DNA of 64,000 bases from positions 248,001 to 312,000 of the forward strand of contig CBDBZX010000002.1 of NCBI GenBank assembly GCA_965213645.1, given 5' to 3'. Both the position numbers and the translations under genes were made by a program. Each line of letters starts with the position of its first letter. Position 1 is the first letter of the stretch. The notes under the pieces were generated by a model. The model did not search any database and had not been told where the DNA came from. It was given only the letters and a program-made list of their open reading frames with translations. Shown here piece after piece: positions 1 to 8,940 of this stretch. This DNA is from CBDBZX01 sp965213645. GTDB lineage: Bacteria; Deinococcota; Deinococci; Deinococcales; Trueperaceae.

Positions 1-1
1 T

Positions 2-2302
2 GGTAACGAGAACGGGGAGCCCGAGCCGCAGCCTGAAACCTGCGTGAATCCTGTGGAGATTCCCGATGAGATTGCGGAGGAGTTTATCCGCGAGGAGCTT
101 GACAAGCCCGAGGGCGAGCTGACCTGCGAGGACTTGGCGAACCTTAGAGAGTTCAGTGTAGTTGACGGGAACCTCGAGTTCATCCCCTTGGAGAGCATTG
201 AAGGTTTACAGTACGCGGTCAACTTAGAGTCCTTCGCTGTCATGGACGGCGCACAGTCGTTAGAGCTAGACCTCTTGACAGGTTTGCCGAAACTTACGGA
301 TGTGTTTTTTGGCCCTTACGACATCACCAACGAGGACCTTAGGGCGCTTGGGCGCATCGAGACGCTGACCCGCCTCTATTTGCGCACCGGTGACAATGTC
401 CTCGATTTCGATCCCGAAGAGGTCGGTTCGAAGGCGACCGATATCTCGCCCTTAGCGAACCTGACGAACTTAGAGGTCTTGGGGCTCGAGTGGTTCCAGG
501 AACTCAGCGACATCTCGCCCCTGGAGGGCCTCGCTGGACTTAGAGAGCTAACCATCAACTACACGGACGTTCGTGACCTCTCACCATTACAAAACCTCAC
601 GAACCTAGAGAGGCTTGAACTCTCGAGTAACGAGATAGGTGATCTCAGCGGGCTTGAAAACCTGGCCTCTTTGCAGTATCTCGAACTCACCAGCAACCAA
701 ATCACCGACCTCTCACCGCTCGTTGACAATAGTGGTTTAGGCGAAGGAGACGAGATATTACTCAGGTTCAACGACTTTAGCACCTGCCCAGGTACGGAGG
801 CACGTGAGGCTATTGACACGCTCACAGAGCGCGGCGCTGAGGTGGAGTTTGACGAGCCCAGAAACTGTGACACGGGTGATGGCGGTGGAGACGGCTTTAT
901 CGAGGTCACCACAACTTCAGGTGCAGCCTCGCTAGAGAACGAATGCACCCTGCGGGCTGCTATCACCGCCGCGAACACAGACGAAGCTGTGGGTGGCTGC
1001 CCCGCTGGGGACGGCGCGGATACTATCGTCTTGGATAGCGGCGCGACCTACACGCTGAGCGAGGTGGACAACGAGACGAACGGTCCGAACGGGCTACCTG
1101 TGGTGACTAGTGCGCTCATATTCGAGGGCAACAGGGCGGCTATCGCACGTAGCACCTCGCAAGACGGGTCCGAGTTTCGCATCCTGGAGGTCGCCGAAAC
1201 TGGAACGCTTACCCTACAAGACGTAACCCTAGAACGCGGCTTCCTCTCGGAGGATGCGCCCAATACTTCTAGAGGTGGCGGTATCTATAACCTCGGTACG
1301 GTGACGCTCAACCGGAGCAGCGTGAGCGAGAACGAGGCGTTCGACGCTGGCGGTATCTACAACGGCGGCACGATGCGGCTCAACGACAGCGACGTATCCG
1401 AAAACATTGCCGCAGGTGAAGTTGCGGGCGGTATCGAGAATATCGGAACGCTCATCGTTGAAAGCGGTAGCACGGTCAGTGGTAACACGGCCGACCTCGC
1501 AATCGGCGGTCTTCTGAATAGCGGCGAGGCGACCGTTAGCGACAGCTTCATCCGAGGTAACTACGCGGTTAGTAGCACCGGAGCCCTGTTCAGTTCCGGC
1601 AAGATGACCATACGCGACACGGTCATCGAGAACAACTCCGACGACGGCAACACTTTTAGCAACGCGGGCGAGATGGAACTCACCGACGTTACCTACCGCG
1701 ACAACACCGACGCCATCTCGAATAGTTTCTTTGGTGAAAACGCTGGCGTCATGACGATCTCGGGGAGTATAATCACGGATAACTTCAGAGGCGGCCTCGA
1801 GAACAGCAGCGAGATGACACTCGTCAATAGCACGGTTAGCGGCAACGGCGACACGGGCGTTGTCAATGAGACCTTCTCGAACCGACCCGAAGCCACGCTC
1901 ACCGTTCTCTACAGCACGGTGGCGAACAACACTGTAGGCGTTGATAACCAGAGCGGTACGGTGAGTCTCGAGGGGAGCATCGTTGCTGACAACGACTTTA
2001 CTGATCCCAGCGATGCTGGCGAGGGGCAGAACTGCCGGGGTAATGTCTCATCCGAGGGTTACAACTTGGATACCGACGGCACTTGTAACCTCGGTCAAGA
2101 GACCGATCTCTCGAACGTAAAAGCTCAGCTTGGTCCCCTACAAGATAACGGCGGACCGACCTTCACGCTCGCCTTACAGGAGGACAGCCCTGCGATTGAC
2201 GCAATCCCTACTGATGTGTGCAGCGTTGACACCGACCAGCGCGGCGTCTCACGTCCGCAAGGCGAAGCGTGTGATATCGGCGCGTTTGAAGTAGAGCAGT
2301 AA
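2..2302 (+). CDS. LRR / CSLREA / beta-helix surface protein (5' end outside window)
   Basis: The reading frame is open from the window edge, and the residues before the first possible start (GTG at 44) still align with the downstream paralogue at 2735, so the true start lies to the left. Visible order: an internalin/SDS22-like leucine-rich block (about 130-760, repeats of the type DLSPLxNLTNLExL), a CSLREA-type segment rich in CTLRAAITAAN (about 895-1030), a right-handed beta-helix of short repeats ending in SGN or SEN (about 1050-2080), and a conserved end with NGGPTFTLAL, SPAID and DQRG, as in choice-of-anchor Q proteins. The family is extracellular; no enzyme motif is seen, and adhesion or binding is only a guess. 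No C-terminal anchor follows the GAFE motif. Confidence 0.85.
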   Translation, partial: GNENGEPEPQPETCVNPVEIPDEIAEEFIREELDKPEGELTCEDLANLREFSVVDGNLEFIPLESIEGLQYAVNLESFAVMDGAQSLELDLLTGLPKLTDVFFGPYDITNEDLRALGRIETLTRLYLRTGDNVLDFDPEEVGSKATDISPLANLTNLEVLGLEWFQELSDISPLEGLAGLRELTINYTDVRDLSPLQNLTNLERLELSSNEIGDLSGLENLASLQYLELTSNQITDLSPLVDNSGLGEGDEILLRFNDFSTCPGTEAREAIDTLTERGAEVEFDEPRNCDTGDGGGDGFIEVTTTSGAASLENECTLRAAITAANTDEAVGGCPAGDGADTIVLDSGATYTLSEVDNETNGPNGLPVVTSALIFEGNRAAIARSTSQDGSEFRILEVAETGTLTLQDVTLERGFLSEDAPNTSRGGGIYNLGTVTLNRSSVSENEAFDAGGIYNGGTMRLNDSDVSENIAAGEVAGGIENIGTLIVESGSTVSGNTADLAIGGLLNSGEATVSDSFIRGNYAVSSTGALFSSGKMTIRDTVIENNSDDGNTFSNAGEMELTDVTYRDNTDAISNSFFGENAGVMTISGSIITDNFRGGLENSSEMTLVNSTVSGNGDTGVVNETFSNRPEATLTVLYSTVANNTVGVDNQSGTVSLEGSIVADNDFTDPSDAGEGQNCRGNVSSEGYNLDTDGTCNLGQETDLSNVKAQLGPLQDNGGPTFTLALQEDSPAIDAIPTDVCSVDTDQRGVSRPQGEACDIGAFEVEQ

Positions 2303-2318
2303 ACTAAAAACCTCTCAG

Positions 2319-2344
2319 AGCCGCCAGTAAGGGCGGCTTTTTTT
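2319..2344 (+). terminator. Rho-independent terminator
   Basis: A 7-bp stem AGCCGCC/GGCGGCT with a 6-nt loop is followed by seven T residues, 17 nt after the stop codon of the first surface-protein gene. Confidence 0.9.
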
Positions 2345-2734
2345 ATATTCCCAGCCCAAACCAACCTCTTCTTTGCGAGAACAGAAACAGCCGAAGCGTC
2401 ACCTCTTTTACGCTACCCTTTAACGCTCTCTCGCCCTCTTTTTGCCCCTCCTTAACTGAACCTTTAATGAGCTTCAACTGTAAGCCAACTCACTAGATTG
2501 AGAGAAAGATGAGATGCTATTTTAGCGGCAACGGTTCGAGACGAAAAATTGAAAAGTAACCAAGGTGCACCGGGTTAGGGCTGGGTTGGGAACAGACCGT
2601 TCGGTCCTTTTGAGGTGCACACGTGTGCCGTGTGGTTTGAGAGGAGAAGGGCTACCGAGGGGCATATAGGTTAGACAACGTTGTTGTTTTAGCAGCATAG
2701 CTTCAGCATATTCAAACCTTAAAGGGGAACCATC
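2345..2734. other. Intergenic region before second surface protein
   Basis: About 390 bases without a convincing gene. It must carry the promoter of the gene at 2735, but I see no clear -35/-10 pair. The ribosome-binding site AGGGG at 2722-2726 fixes the ATG at 2735. Confidence 0.5.
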
Positions 2735-5700
2735 ATGAAGTGCGCAGTGCATAAGTCGGTGTATAAGTCAATACGTAGGCCCATCCTAGCTTGGAGCAGC
2801 GCCCTGCTCCTCTTTCTCCTAGCGGCTTGCGGTGGCGACGCCGGGCCGGACTATAGCAACCAAGAAGGTGTCGAAGTTAGTATCTTTGCCAGCTTGGGTA
2901 GGACTTCCACAGGTGAGCAAGCCAGTCTCTCCTCCCAAGGTGTCCCCGTGGACCCCGCAACAGGTGAGACAGGCGTAGACACAGCCGAGCTAGAGGTTTA
3001 CAGCGGCGAAACGAGGCTCTTCTTTAGAGGGGGCAACGTCGTAGACGAAGCCGAGGGCGAGAGCGTCATCCTTACACCCGACGACAGCGAAGTGTCGCTC
3101 TTCTTACCCGAAGGAAACTACCGCTTCGCGCTCAGCGCTTTGGACGAGCAAAACAACGTCTTAGCCAGAGGACAAGTCGAGCAGCAGATAGGTGAAGAGA
3201 GCCGCGTCTCTATCCCCTTAACCAGCTTGCTTGGCTCAGCGAGCTTTCGGGTGCCCGAGTCGGTCACCGCCAACGCCGTCTTCGACGCCTTCTTAGAGGT
3301 CTCTCCCCCCAACCGCAACGACTTGCGGGTGCCTTTAGGGGATTTCACAGTGTCGTATGAAGTCAAAGAACCGAGTGTGAAGTTAGAAGGCGCAAGCAAC
3401 GTCGGCGTCAGAGTAGCGGCGGCTTGTGACGTAGTAGAGGTCACGGCCACAGTAGACAACGACTTGTCCGAAGAGGTGAGCGCTTCAGCAAGTATTCCTG
3501 TGAACGACGAGGCGTGCGAAGAGGCGAGCGAAACACCCGTCGGCACTGACCTCATCCCGCCCTTCGTCTCCATCAAGACACCTGAAGCAAATAGCACGCT
3601 CAACACCAGCTTCACCTTACAAGGGGATGTGAACGACCAGCAGAGCGGGGTGGACAAGGTCGAGGTGTATGAGGGAACCGTGAAGTTGGGCGAAGCCAAT
3701 ATTGACAGCGACAGTATGATGTGGAGCTTTGACGCCTCCTTGGAGGAAGGCAGCTACACGCTGATTGCTATAGCCTTTGACAAGGCGGGTAATACTGCAC
3801 GAGCAGAGGTCCAAGTACGAGTTGAAGAGGGTGCAGGGGGTGGGGATGGTGGTAACGGCCAAACCTGTACGAACCCTGTCAACGTGCCCGATGAGGTGCT
3901 CGAGCAGGCGATTCGCGACGCGCTTGGCAAGCAAGGGGGCGAGCTGACCTGTGAGGATTTGGCGAACTTAGTTGAATTTAATAATGACAATAACGGTATC
4001 AGCAACTTGGAAGGCTTGCAGTACGCGCTCAACTTGGAAGTCCTCGATACCAGATTCGGCACCTTTGGTGATCTCTCACCGCTCAGCGGTTTGACGAAGC
4101 TGAAAAGTCTTATCCTTATTGAAAATAGCATCAGTGACATCAGCCCGCTCAAGAACCTTACCAACTTAGAGATTCTTCTCCTAAGTAATGGGGCCGATGG
4201 CTCAGAAACAAACAACAATGTCACTGACCTTACGCCACTAAGCGGGCTCACTAAGTTAGACAGGCTCGATATTGTTGACAATGGCCTAAGCAGCTTAGAG
4301 GGTTTGCAAGGTCTCAACCTGACGGATATCGACGCGAGAGATAACAGCATCGAGGACTTGGGGCCGCTGAGCGAGGTCGCATCGCTCAACCGACTTGTAC
4401 TCAGCGGAAACAAGGTGAGTGACTTAGGTCCACTCGCAGGTTTGAGTAATTTGGAGACGCTATTTCTTGACGATAACCAGATCAGCGACCTTTCACCCCT
4501 TGCAACACTCGAGAACCTATCTTCCATTACCCTTGGGCAGAACGAGTTGACCGACATTCAGCCTTTAGTCGAGAACAGTGGTTTAGGCGATGATGACCAG
4601 GTTGTGTTAACCGAGAATCCCACCTTGGACACTTGTCCTGGTAGCGAGGCTAGAGCCGGTATTGACGCGCTGATTGAGCGCGGCGTGGATGTTTCCTTCA
4701 ACCAGCCCGAAAACTGTGATGGGGATGGTGGAGATGGCAGCGAGGGCGACGACTTCATCAGAGTCACCTCGACCTCAGGCGCAGCCTCTTTAGACGGCGA
4801 GTGCACCTTGCGAGCGGCGATTACCGCTGCCAATACCGACACGGCTGTGGGCGGCTGCCCAGCGGGAAACGGCGCAGATACGGTTGTGTTGAGCGAAGGC
4901 GATCCTTATACCTTAACTGAGGTGGATAACGAGACAAGCGGCTCGAACGGCCTACCCGCAATTACCAGCGAGATTGAGCTGCTCGGGACCACGGGCGTCT
5001 TCATCACCAGAGCGGAGGACGCGCCTCCTTTCCGCCTTCTCTATGTGGCTGAAGGGGGCAATTTGTCCTTGCTCGAGGTCAGCGTATCTGGTGGCGTCTT
5101 CGGTACGACCTCAGATGACGCCATCAACCAAGGCGGCGGCATCTTTAACGCAGGTACGCTGGCGCTAGAGAATGACAGCGCCATCAGGGGCAGCTCAGCC
5201 AGCGACGGCGGTGGACTGTACAATCAGGGCGAAGCGACAGTTCGCAATAGCGTGATCAGTAGCAATACGACCGGGAGCGGCAGGGGCGGCGGTATCTTCA
5301 ACGCGGGCACGGTGACGCTCATTGGCAGCTCGATCACCGAGAACTTCGAAAGTGAAGGCGCAGGCTTCTACAACACGGGCACACTGAGTATGCAAGTCAG
5401 CAGTATAGAGGGCAATACAACGCCAGGTACAGCGGGCGTGTTTGTGAACGAAGCCTCGGGCGTAGTCGAGCTGCAGGGCGTCGAAATCATCGGCAACTCT
5501 GACGACGGCGGCGGTGCGAGCAACCGCGGCGGTGAGGTGACGCTGACTGAGGTCGTTTATGACGGCAACTCCGACAGCATCACCAACTTTGAAGGGGGCA
5601 CGCTGACGCTAGTAGACAGCACGGTGAGTAACACCGGCCCGTCCTACGGGCCAGGCATAAGCAACGAAGGCACGCTAAACATGCAAAACAGCACCGTGAG

Positions 5701-6136
5701 CGGCAACGAACTGGGCGGTATCGGCAACAGCGGCACGTTAAACGTTGCCTACAGCACAGTTGCGCGTAATAGCGGAGAATTCGCCTCTGAAAATACTGTT
5801 GGCATCTCCAACGATGCCGCTGGAACCGTTGCCCTTACAGGTACGATTGTGGCTGGGAATGATACCGATTGTCAGGGTTCTATTACGTCGGACGGTTACA
5901 ACCTGGACAGCGACGGGAGTTGTAACTTGAGCGCGGAGGGGGACCTCTCGAGTGTTGACCCCCTGCTTGCTCCTCTACAGGAGAACGGTGTGACGCTAAC
6001 GCATCCTTTGCAAGAGGGTAGCCCTGCGATTGACGCTATCCCTACAGATGTATGCAGCGTAGACACCGATCAGCGCGGCGTCTCGCGTCCACAAGGCGGT
6101 GCGTGTGACATCGGCGCGTTTGAAGTAGAGCAGTGA
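2735..6136 (+). CDS. LRR / CSLREA / beta-helix lipoprotein, paralogue of the preceding gene
   Basis: An 1133-residue exported lipoprotein: N-terminal hydrophobic stretch with lipobox LAAC (Cys32), an unassigned beta-rich region, a bacterial Ig-like domain (about residues 270-365), SDS22/internalin-type leucine-rich repeats (about 375-660), a CSLREA-type segment (about 675-720), a right-handed beta-helix of Gly/Asn/Ser-rich repeats (about 720-1060) and a choice-of-anchor-Q-like end with SPAID, DQRG and DIGAFE. The last 40 residues are almost identical to those of the upstream gene, so the pair arose by tandem duplication or is kept alike by conversion. The lipobox suggests membrane anchoring at the N terminus. 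Function unknown; binding or adhesion is an inference from the repeats. The start is supported by AGGGG 8 nt upstream. Confidence 0.88.
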   Translation: MKCAVHKSVYKSIRRPILAWSSALLLFLLAACGGDAGPDYSNQEGVEVSIFASLGRTSTGEQASLSSQGVPVDPATGETGVDTAELEVYSGETRLFFRGGNVVDEAEGESVILTPDDSEVSLFLPEGNYRFALSALDEQNNVLARGQVEQQIGEESRVSIPLTSLLGSASFRVPESVTANAVFDAFLEVSPPNRNDLRVPLGDFTVSYEVKEPSVKLEGASNVGVRVAAACDVVEVTATVDNDLSEEVSASASIPVNDEACEEASETPVGTDLIPPFVSIKTPEANSTLNTSFTLQGDVNDQQSGVDKVEVYEGTVKLGEANIDSDSMMWSFDASLEEGSYTLIAIAFDKAGNTARAEVQVRVEEGAGGGDGGNGQTCTNPVNVPDEVLEQAIRDALGKQGGELTCEDLANLVEFNNDNNGISNLEGLQYALNLEVLDTRFGTFGDLSPLSGLTKLKSLILIENSISDISPLKNLTNLEILLLSNGADGSETNNNVTDLTPLSGLTKLDRLDIVDNGLSSLEGLQGLNLTDIDARDNSIEDLGPLSEVASLNRLVLSGNKVSDLGPLAGLSNLETLFLDDNQISDLSPLATLENLSSITLGQNELTDIQPLVENSGLGDDDQVVLTENPTLDTCPGSEARAGIDALIERGVDVSFNQPENCDGDGGDGSEGDDFIRVTSTSGAASLDGECTLRAAITAANTDTAVGGCPAGNGADTVVLSEGDPYTLTEVDNETSGSNGLPAITSEIELLGTTGVFITRAEDAPPFRLLYVAEGGNLSLLEVSVSGGVFGTTSDDAINQGGGIFNAGTLALENDSAIRGSSASDGGGLYNQGEATVRNSVISSNTTGSGRGGGIFNAGTVTLIGSSITENFESEGAGFYNTGTLSMQVSSIEGNTTPGTAGVFVNEASGVVELQGVEIIGNSDDGGGASNRGGEVTLTEVVYDGNSDSITNFEGGTLTLVDSTVSNTGPSYGPGISNEGTLNMQNSTVSGNELGGIGNSGTLNVAYSTVARNSGEFASENTVGISNDAAGTVALTGTIVAGNDTDCQGSITSDGYNLDSDGSCNLSAEGDLSSVDPLLAPLQENGVTLTHPLQEGSPAIDAIPTDVCSVDTDQRGVSRPQGGACDIGAFEVEQ

Positions 6137-6156
6137 CCTAAACCCTCAACCTCTCT

Positions 6157-6184
6157 GAGCCGCTCTTATGAGCGGCTCTTTTTT
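6157..6184 (+). terminator. Rho-independent terminator
   Basis: Stem GAGCCGCTC/GAGCGGCTC with loop TTAT followed by six T residues, 20 nt after the stop of the second surface-protein gene. It resembles the terminator at 2319, as expected for duplicated units. Confidence 0.92.
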
Positions 6185-6232
6185 GTCCCCACCCCTAGCA
6201 TTCCCTCGCTACTTTAGGTGACAATAGACACA

Positions 6233-7369
6233 ATGACTCCTCAACGTAAACGCATCGCGATTTTAGGCTCTACCGGCTCTATCGGCACACAAACCCTAGA
6301 TGTCGCCCGCTGGCGCGGCTACGAGGTCGTCGGGCTGGCTGCCGGGCGCAGCACCGACGTGCTTTTGAAACAGGTGGACGAATTTAGACCCAAACTCGTC
6401 TCCTGTCACCCCGAGGTCGCCGCGCAACTCAAGCCACATCTGCCGAGCGGTGTAGCGCTCGCTACAGGCGCAGCAGGCGCGGAAGAGGTCGCGACCCTAG
6501 AGGTTGACAGCGTCGTCGCAGCGATTCCGGGTATTGCGGGGCTCAAACCTACCGTCGCCGCGCTCCGGGCCGGGCGACACGTCGCCCTAGCTAACAAAGA
6601 GGCGATGGTCGTGGCGGGGCCGCTCGTCTGGGAGGTGGCGCGGGGGTGCGGCGCGACGATTACACCCGTAGACTCGGAGCATTCGGCGCTCTTTCAGTGC
6701 TTGGTCGGCGAGCGCAAGGAGGACGTGGACAGCCTCATCCTGACCGCCTCGGGTGGACCCTTTCGCACGGAGCCTGCCGACCTTACAGACGTAACGCCCG
6801 AGCAAGCCTTGAAGCATCCCAACTGGTCGATGGGCGCAAAGGTGACGATAGATTCGGCGACCCTTTTCAACAAGGGTTTAGAGGTCTTAGAAGCGCATTT
6901 CCTCTTTGAGATGGCCTTGGAGAAGATAGAAGTCGTCATCCATCCTCAATCCTTAGTCCACAGCTTCGTGCGCTTTAGGGACGGCAACTTAAAAGCGCAA
7001 GTTGGCCCACACGATATGAGGCTCCCCATTCAGTACGGGATTGAATACCCTGCGCGGCCCGAGCTTCCTCTCCAACCTCTTCCCTTGCAGGGCGCATGGG
7101 AATTCTACGAGCCCGACTCAGAGCGCTTTCCGAGTTTGGGGTTGGCGTACGAGGCGGGAGAGCAAGGGGGCACGGCTCCCGCGATTCTCAACGCGGCGGA
7201 CGAACTCGCAGTGGAGGCGTTTTTGCGCAAAGAGATAGGCTTTACGGAGATTCCGCGCATCTTAACACACGCTTTGACGAACACCCCTATGACCGAGCTG
7301 AGTTGGGAGGCGATTGGCGCAGCGAATGAGGAGGCTAGAAAGGTTGTTGGCACATTCTTAGGGCGCTAA
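6233..7369 (+). CDS. dxr: 1-deoxy-D-xylulose 5-phosphate reductoisomerase
   Basis: Converts DXP to 2-C-methyl-D-erythritol 4-phosphate with NADPH, the first committed step of the MEP isoprenoid pathway (cytosolic). Family signatures are intact: nucleotide-binding GSTGSIGTQTLD near the N terminus, NKEAMVVAG, the metal-binding DSEHSALFQCL, TASGGPF, the loop HPNWSMGAKVTIDSATLFNK and HPQSLVHSF. At about 378 residues it has normal family length. An in-frame GTG at 6218 would add five residues; I prefer ATG 6233 because AGGTGA lies upstream of it, although the 12-nt spacing is long. It follows a terminator and has its own transcription unit. Confidence 0.97.
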   Translation: MTPQRKRIAILGSTGSIGTQTLDVARWRGYEVVGLAAGRSTDVLLKQVDEFRPKLVSCHPEVAAQLKPHLPSGVALATGAAGAEEVATLEVDSVVAAIPGIAGLKPTVAALRAGRHVALANKEAMVVAGPLVWEVARGCGATITPVDSEHSALFQCLVGERKEDVDSLILTASGGPFRTEPADLTDVTPEQALKHPNWSMGAKVTIDSATLFNKGLEVLEAHFLFEMALEKIEVVIHPQSLVHSFVRFRDGNLKAQVGPHDMRLPIQYGIEYPARPELPLQPLPLQGAWEFYEPDSERFPSLGLAYEAGEQGGTAPAILNAADELAVEAFLRKEIGFTEIPRILTHALTNTPMTELSWEAIGAANEEARKVVGTFLGR

Positions 7370-7458
7370 GCATGTGTTCATGAGTATTGTTTATAGTGAA
7401 GAGGTATTTTTACGAATTTTCTTCCGTCTTCACCTCTACACTGCCTAACCTCATTATT

Positions 7459-8931
7459 ATGCAGACCTCCAGACGCGACTTCCTCAAACTCAGCGGCGCA
7501 ATGGCTGCGGGGCTGGTGTCGCCTGCGCTAGTCAGAGCGCAGGAACAAGCGCACTCTGTCCATCCCGAGCTGCACCTCTTGAACCGTATCACCTGGGGGC
7601 CGCGCCCTGAAGAGGTCAAGCGTATGGGGAAGATGGGGCGGGATAGGTATCTCGAGCGTCAACTCCACCCCGAACGCATCGACGACGCCGCATTAGACGC
7701 TAGACTGCGCGAACTCCCTATCCTAGCGATGGACCGCCGCACCGCCTACCGTTTGAGCGACTACCGAAACCGCTGCCGCGAAGCGCTCATTCAGGGGATG
7801 GTGCTCCGCGCCACGTACAGCAAGCGGCAGCTTTTAGAGCGCATGGTGGACTTCTGGACGGACCACTTCAACGTGCCGAGCCGCGACTTGGAGCCCGAAG
7901 TCATCGTTTTTCAGCGCGAAGCGGTTCGCGCTCACGCGTTGGGCCGCTTCCGCGACCTGCTCCTCGCCACCGCGCAGAGCGCCGCCATGCTCAGCTATCT
8001 GGATAACACCAGCAACAAGGCGCAGAGCCCGAACGAAAACTACGCGCGTGAGCTTTTGGAGCTGCACACCTTAGGCGTGGACGGCGGCTACAGCGAGCAG
8101 GACGTGAAAGAGGTCGCCAGGGCCTTCACGGGCTGGACGGTAGACGAGCGCACAGACACGGGCTTTTACTTTCGCTCAGACGTACATGACACGCTCGAGA
8201 AGCATGTACTCGGACATACACTGCCCGCCGATAGGGGTATCGAAGACGGTCTGCACGTCCTGAGCCTCGCCGCTGACCATCCCTCCACCGCCCGCTTCAT
8301 CTGTACTAAGCTCTGCGTCAAGTTCGTTGCCGACGAGCCGCCGCACAATCTAGTGGAGAGCGCGGCGCAGGTCTGGACTCGCACAGGCGGCGACGTCAAA
8401 GAGGTCTTGCGCCACATCTTTTTGTCCGAACATTTTGCGGCGTCTGCGGGGCAAAAGCTGCGCCGCCCTTTAGAGTTCTTCGTCGGCGCACTCCGCGCGA
8501 CGGGCACCGAGGTGCACGACGCTCATGAACTCAAGCGGCTTTTAGAGGACCTTGCGCACGTGCCTTACGGCTGGGAGCCGCCGGACGGCTACCCCGATAA
8601 AGCGGCGGCGTGGGTCTCGAGCAGCGGCCTCTTAGCCCGCTGGAACGTCGCCTCGGCGCTCACCCACACCGCGTATAGTCAGCGGGACTCGGAGATGAGC
8701 ACGCAGCTCTTCGAGCGCGTGGGGAGTTCCGAAACCGTCAGTGAACTCGTGGACGCCGTCGCCTTTCAAGTTTTCGCAAGGCGTTTGGACGAAGCCGAGC
8801 GAGGCCCTTTTATCGCCTTCGCTTCAGATGGTGAAGGGGGCGACAGAGGGGTCTCGGCGCACCTCTTAGCACGCAAACTTGGACCTTTATATGGCCTCAT
8901 GCTCGCCTCGCCCGCCTATCAGTGGAGTTAA
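7459..8931 (+). CDS. DUF1800 family protein with Tat signal
   Basis: About 490 residues. The ATG at 7459 starts a clear twin-arginine signal, SRRDFLK followed by a hydrophobic stretch ending in ALVRAQ, so the longer frame from the TTG at 7387 is unlikely. The body matches DUF1800: LLNRITWGPRPEEV near the start, the MVDFWTDHFNV region, NENYARELLELHTLGV and the VARAFTGWTV segment. Genes of this family usually lie beside a DUF1501 gene, as here (9 bases downstream), and the pair is probably co-translated and exported folded. The biochemical role of the pair is not established. Confidence 0.9.
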   Translation: MQTSRRDFLKLSGAMAAGLVSPALVRAQEQAHSVHPELHLLNRITWGPRPEEVKRMGKMGRDRYLERQLHPERIDDAALDARLRELPILAMDRRTAYRLSDYRNRCREALIQGMVLRATYSKRQLLERMVDFWTDHFNVPSRDLEPEVIVFQREAVRAHALGRFRDLLLATAQSAAMLSYLDNTSNKAQSPNENYARELLELHTLGVDGGYSEQDVKEVARAFTGWTVDERTDTGFYFRSDVHDTLEKHVLGHTLPADRGIEDGLHVLSLAADHPSTARFICTKLCVKFVADEPPHNLVESAAQVWTRTGGDVKEVLRHIFLSEHFAASAGQKLRRPLEFFVGALRATGTEVHDAHELKRLLEDLAHVPYGWEPPDGYPDKAAAWVSSSGLLARWNVASALTHTAYSQRDSEMSTQLFERVGSSETVSELVDAVAFQVFARRLDEAERGPFIAFASDGEGGDRGVSAHLLARKLGPLYGLMLASPAYQWS

Positions 8932-8940
8932 GGAGTCAAG

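Noticed and set aside
44..2302. GTG at 44 as the start of the first surface protein
   Set aside because: The frame is open to position 2 and the codons before 44 match the paralogue, so the gene starts outside the window.
6218..6232. GTG start of dxr at 6218
   Set aside because: No ribosome-binding site; ATG 6233 has AGGTGA upstream.
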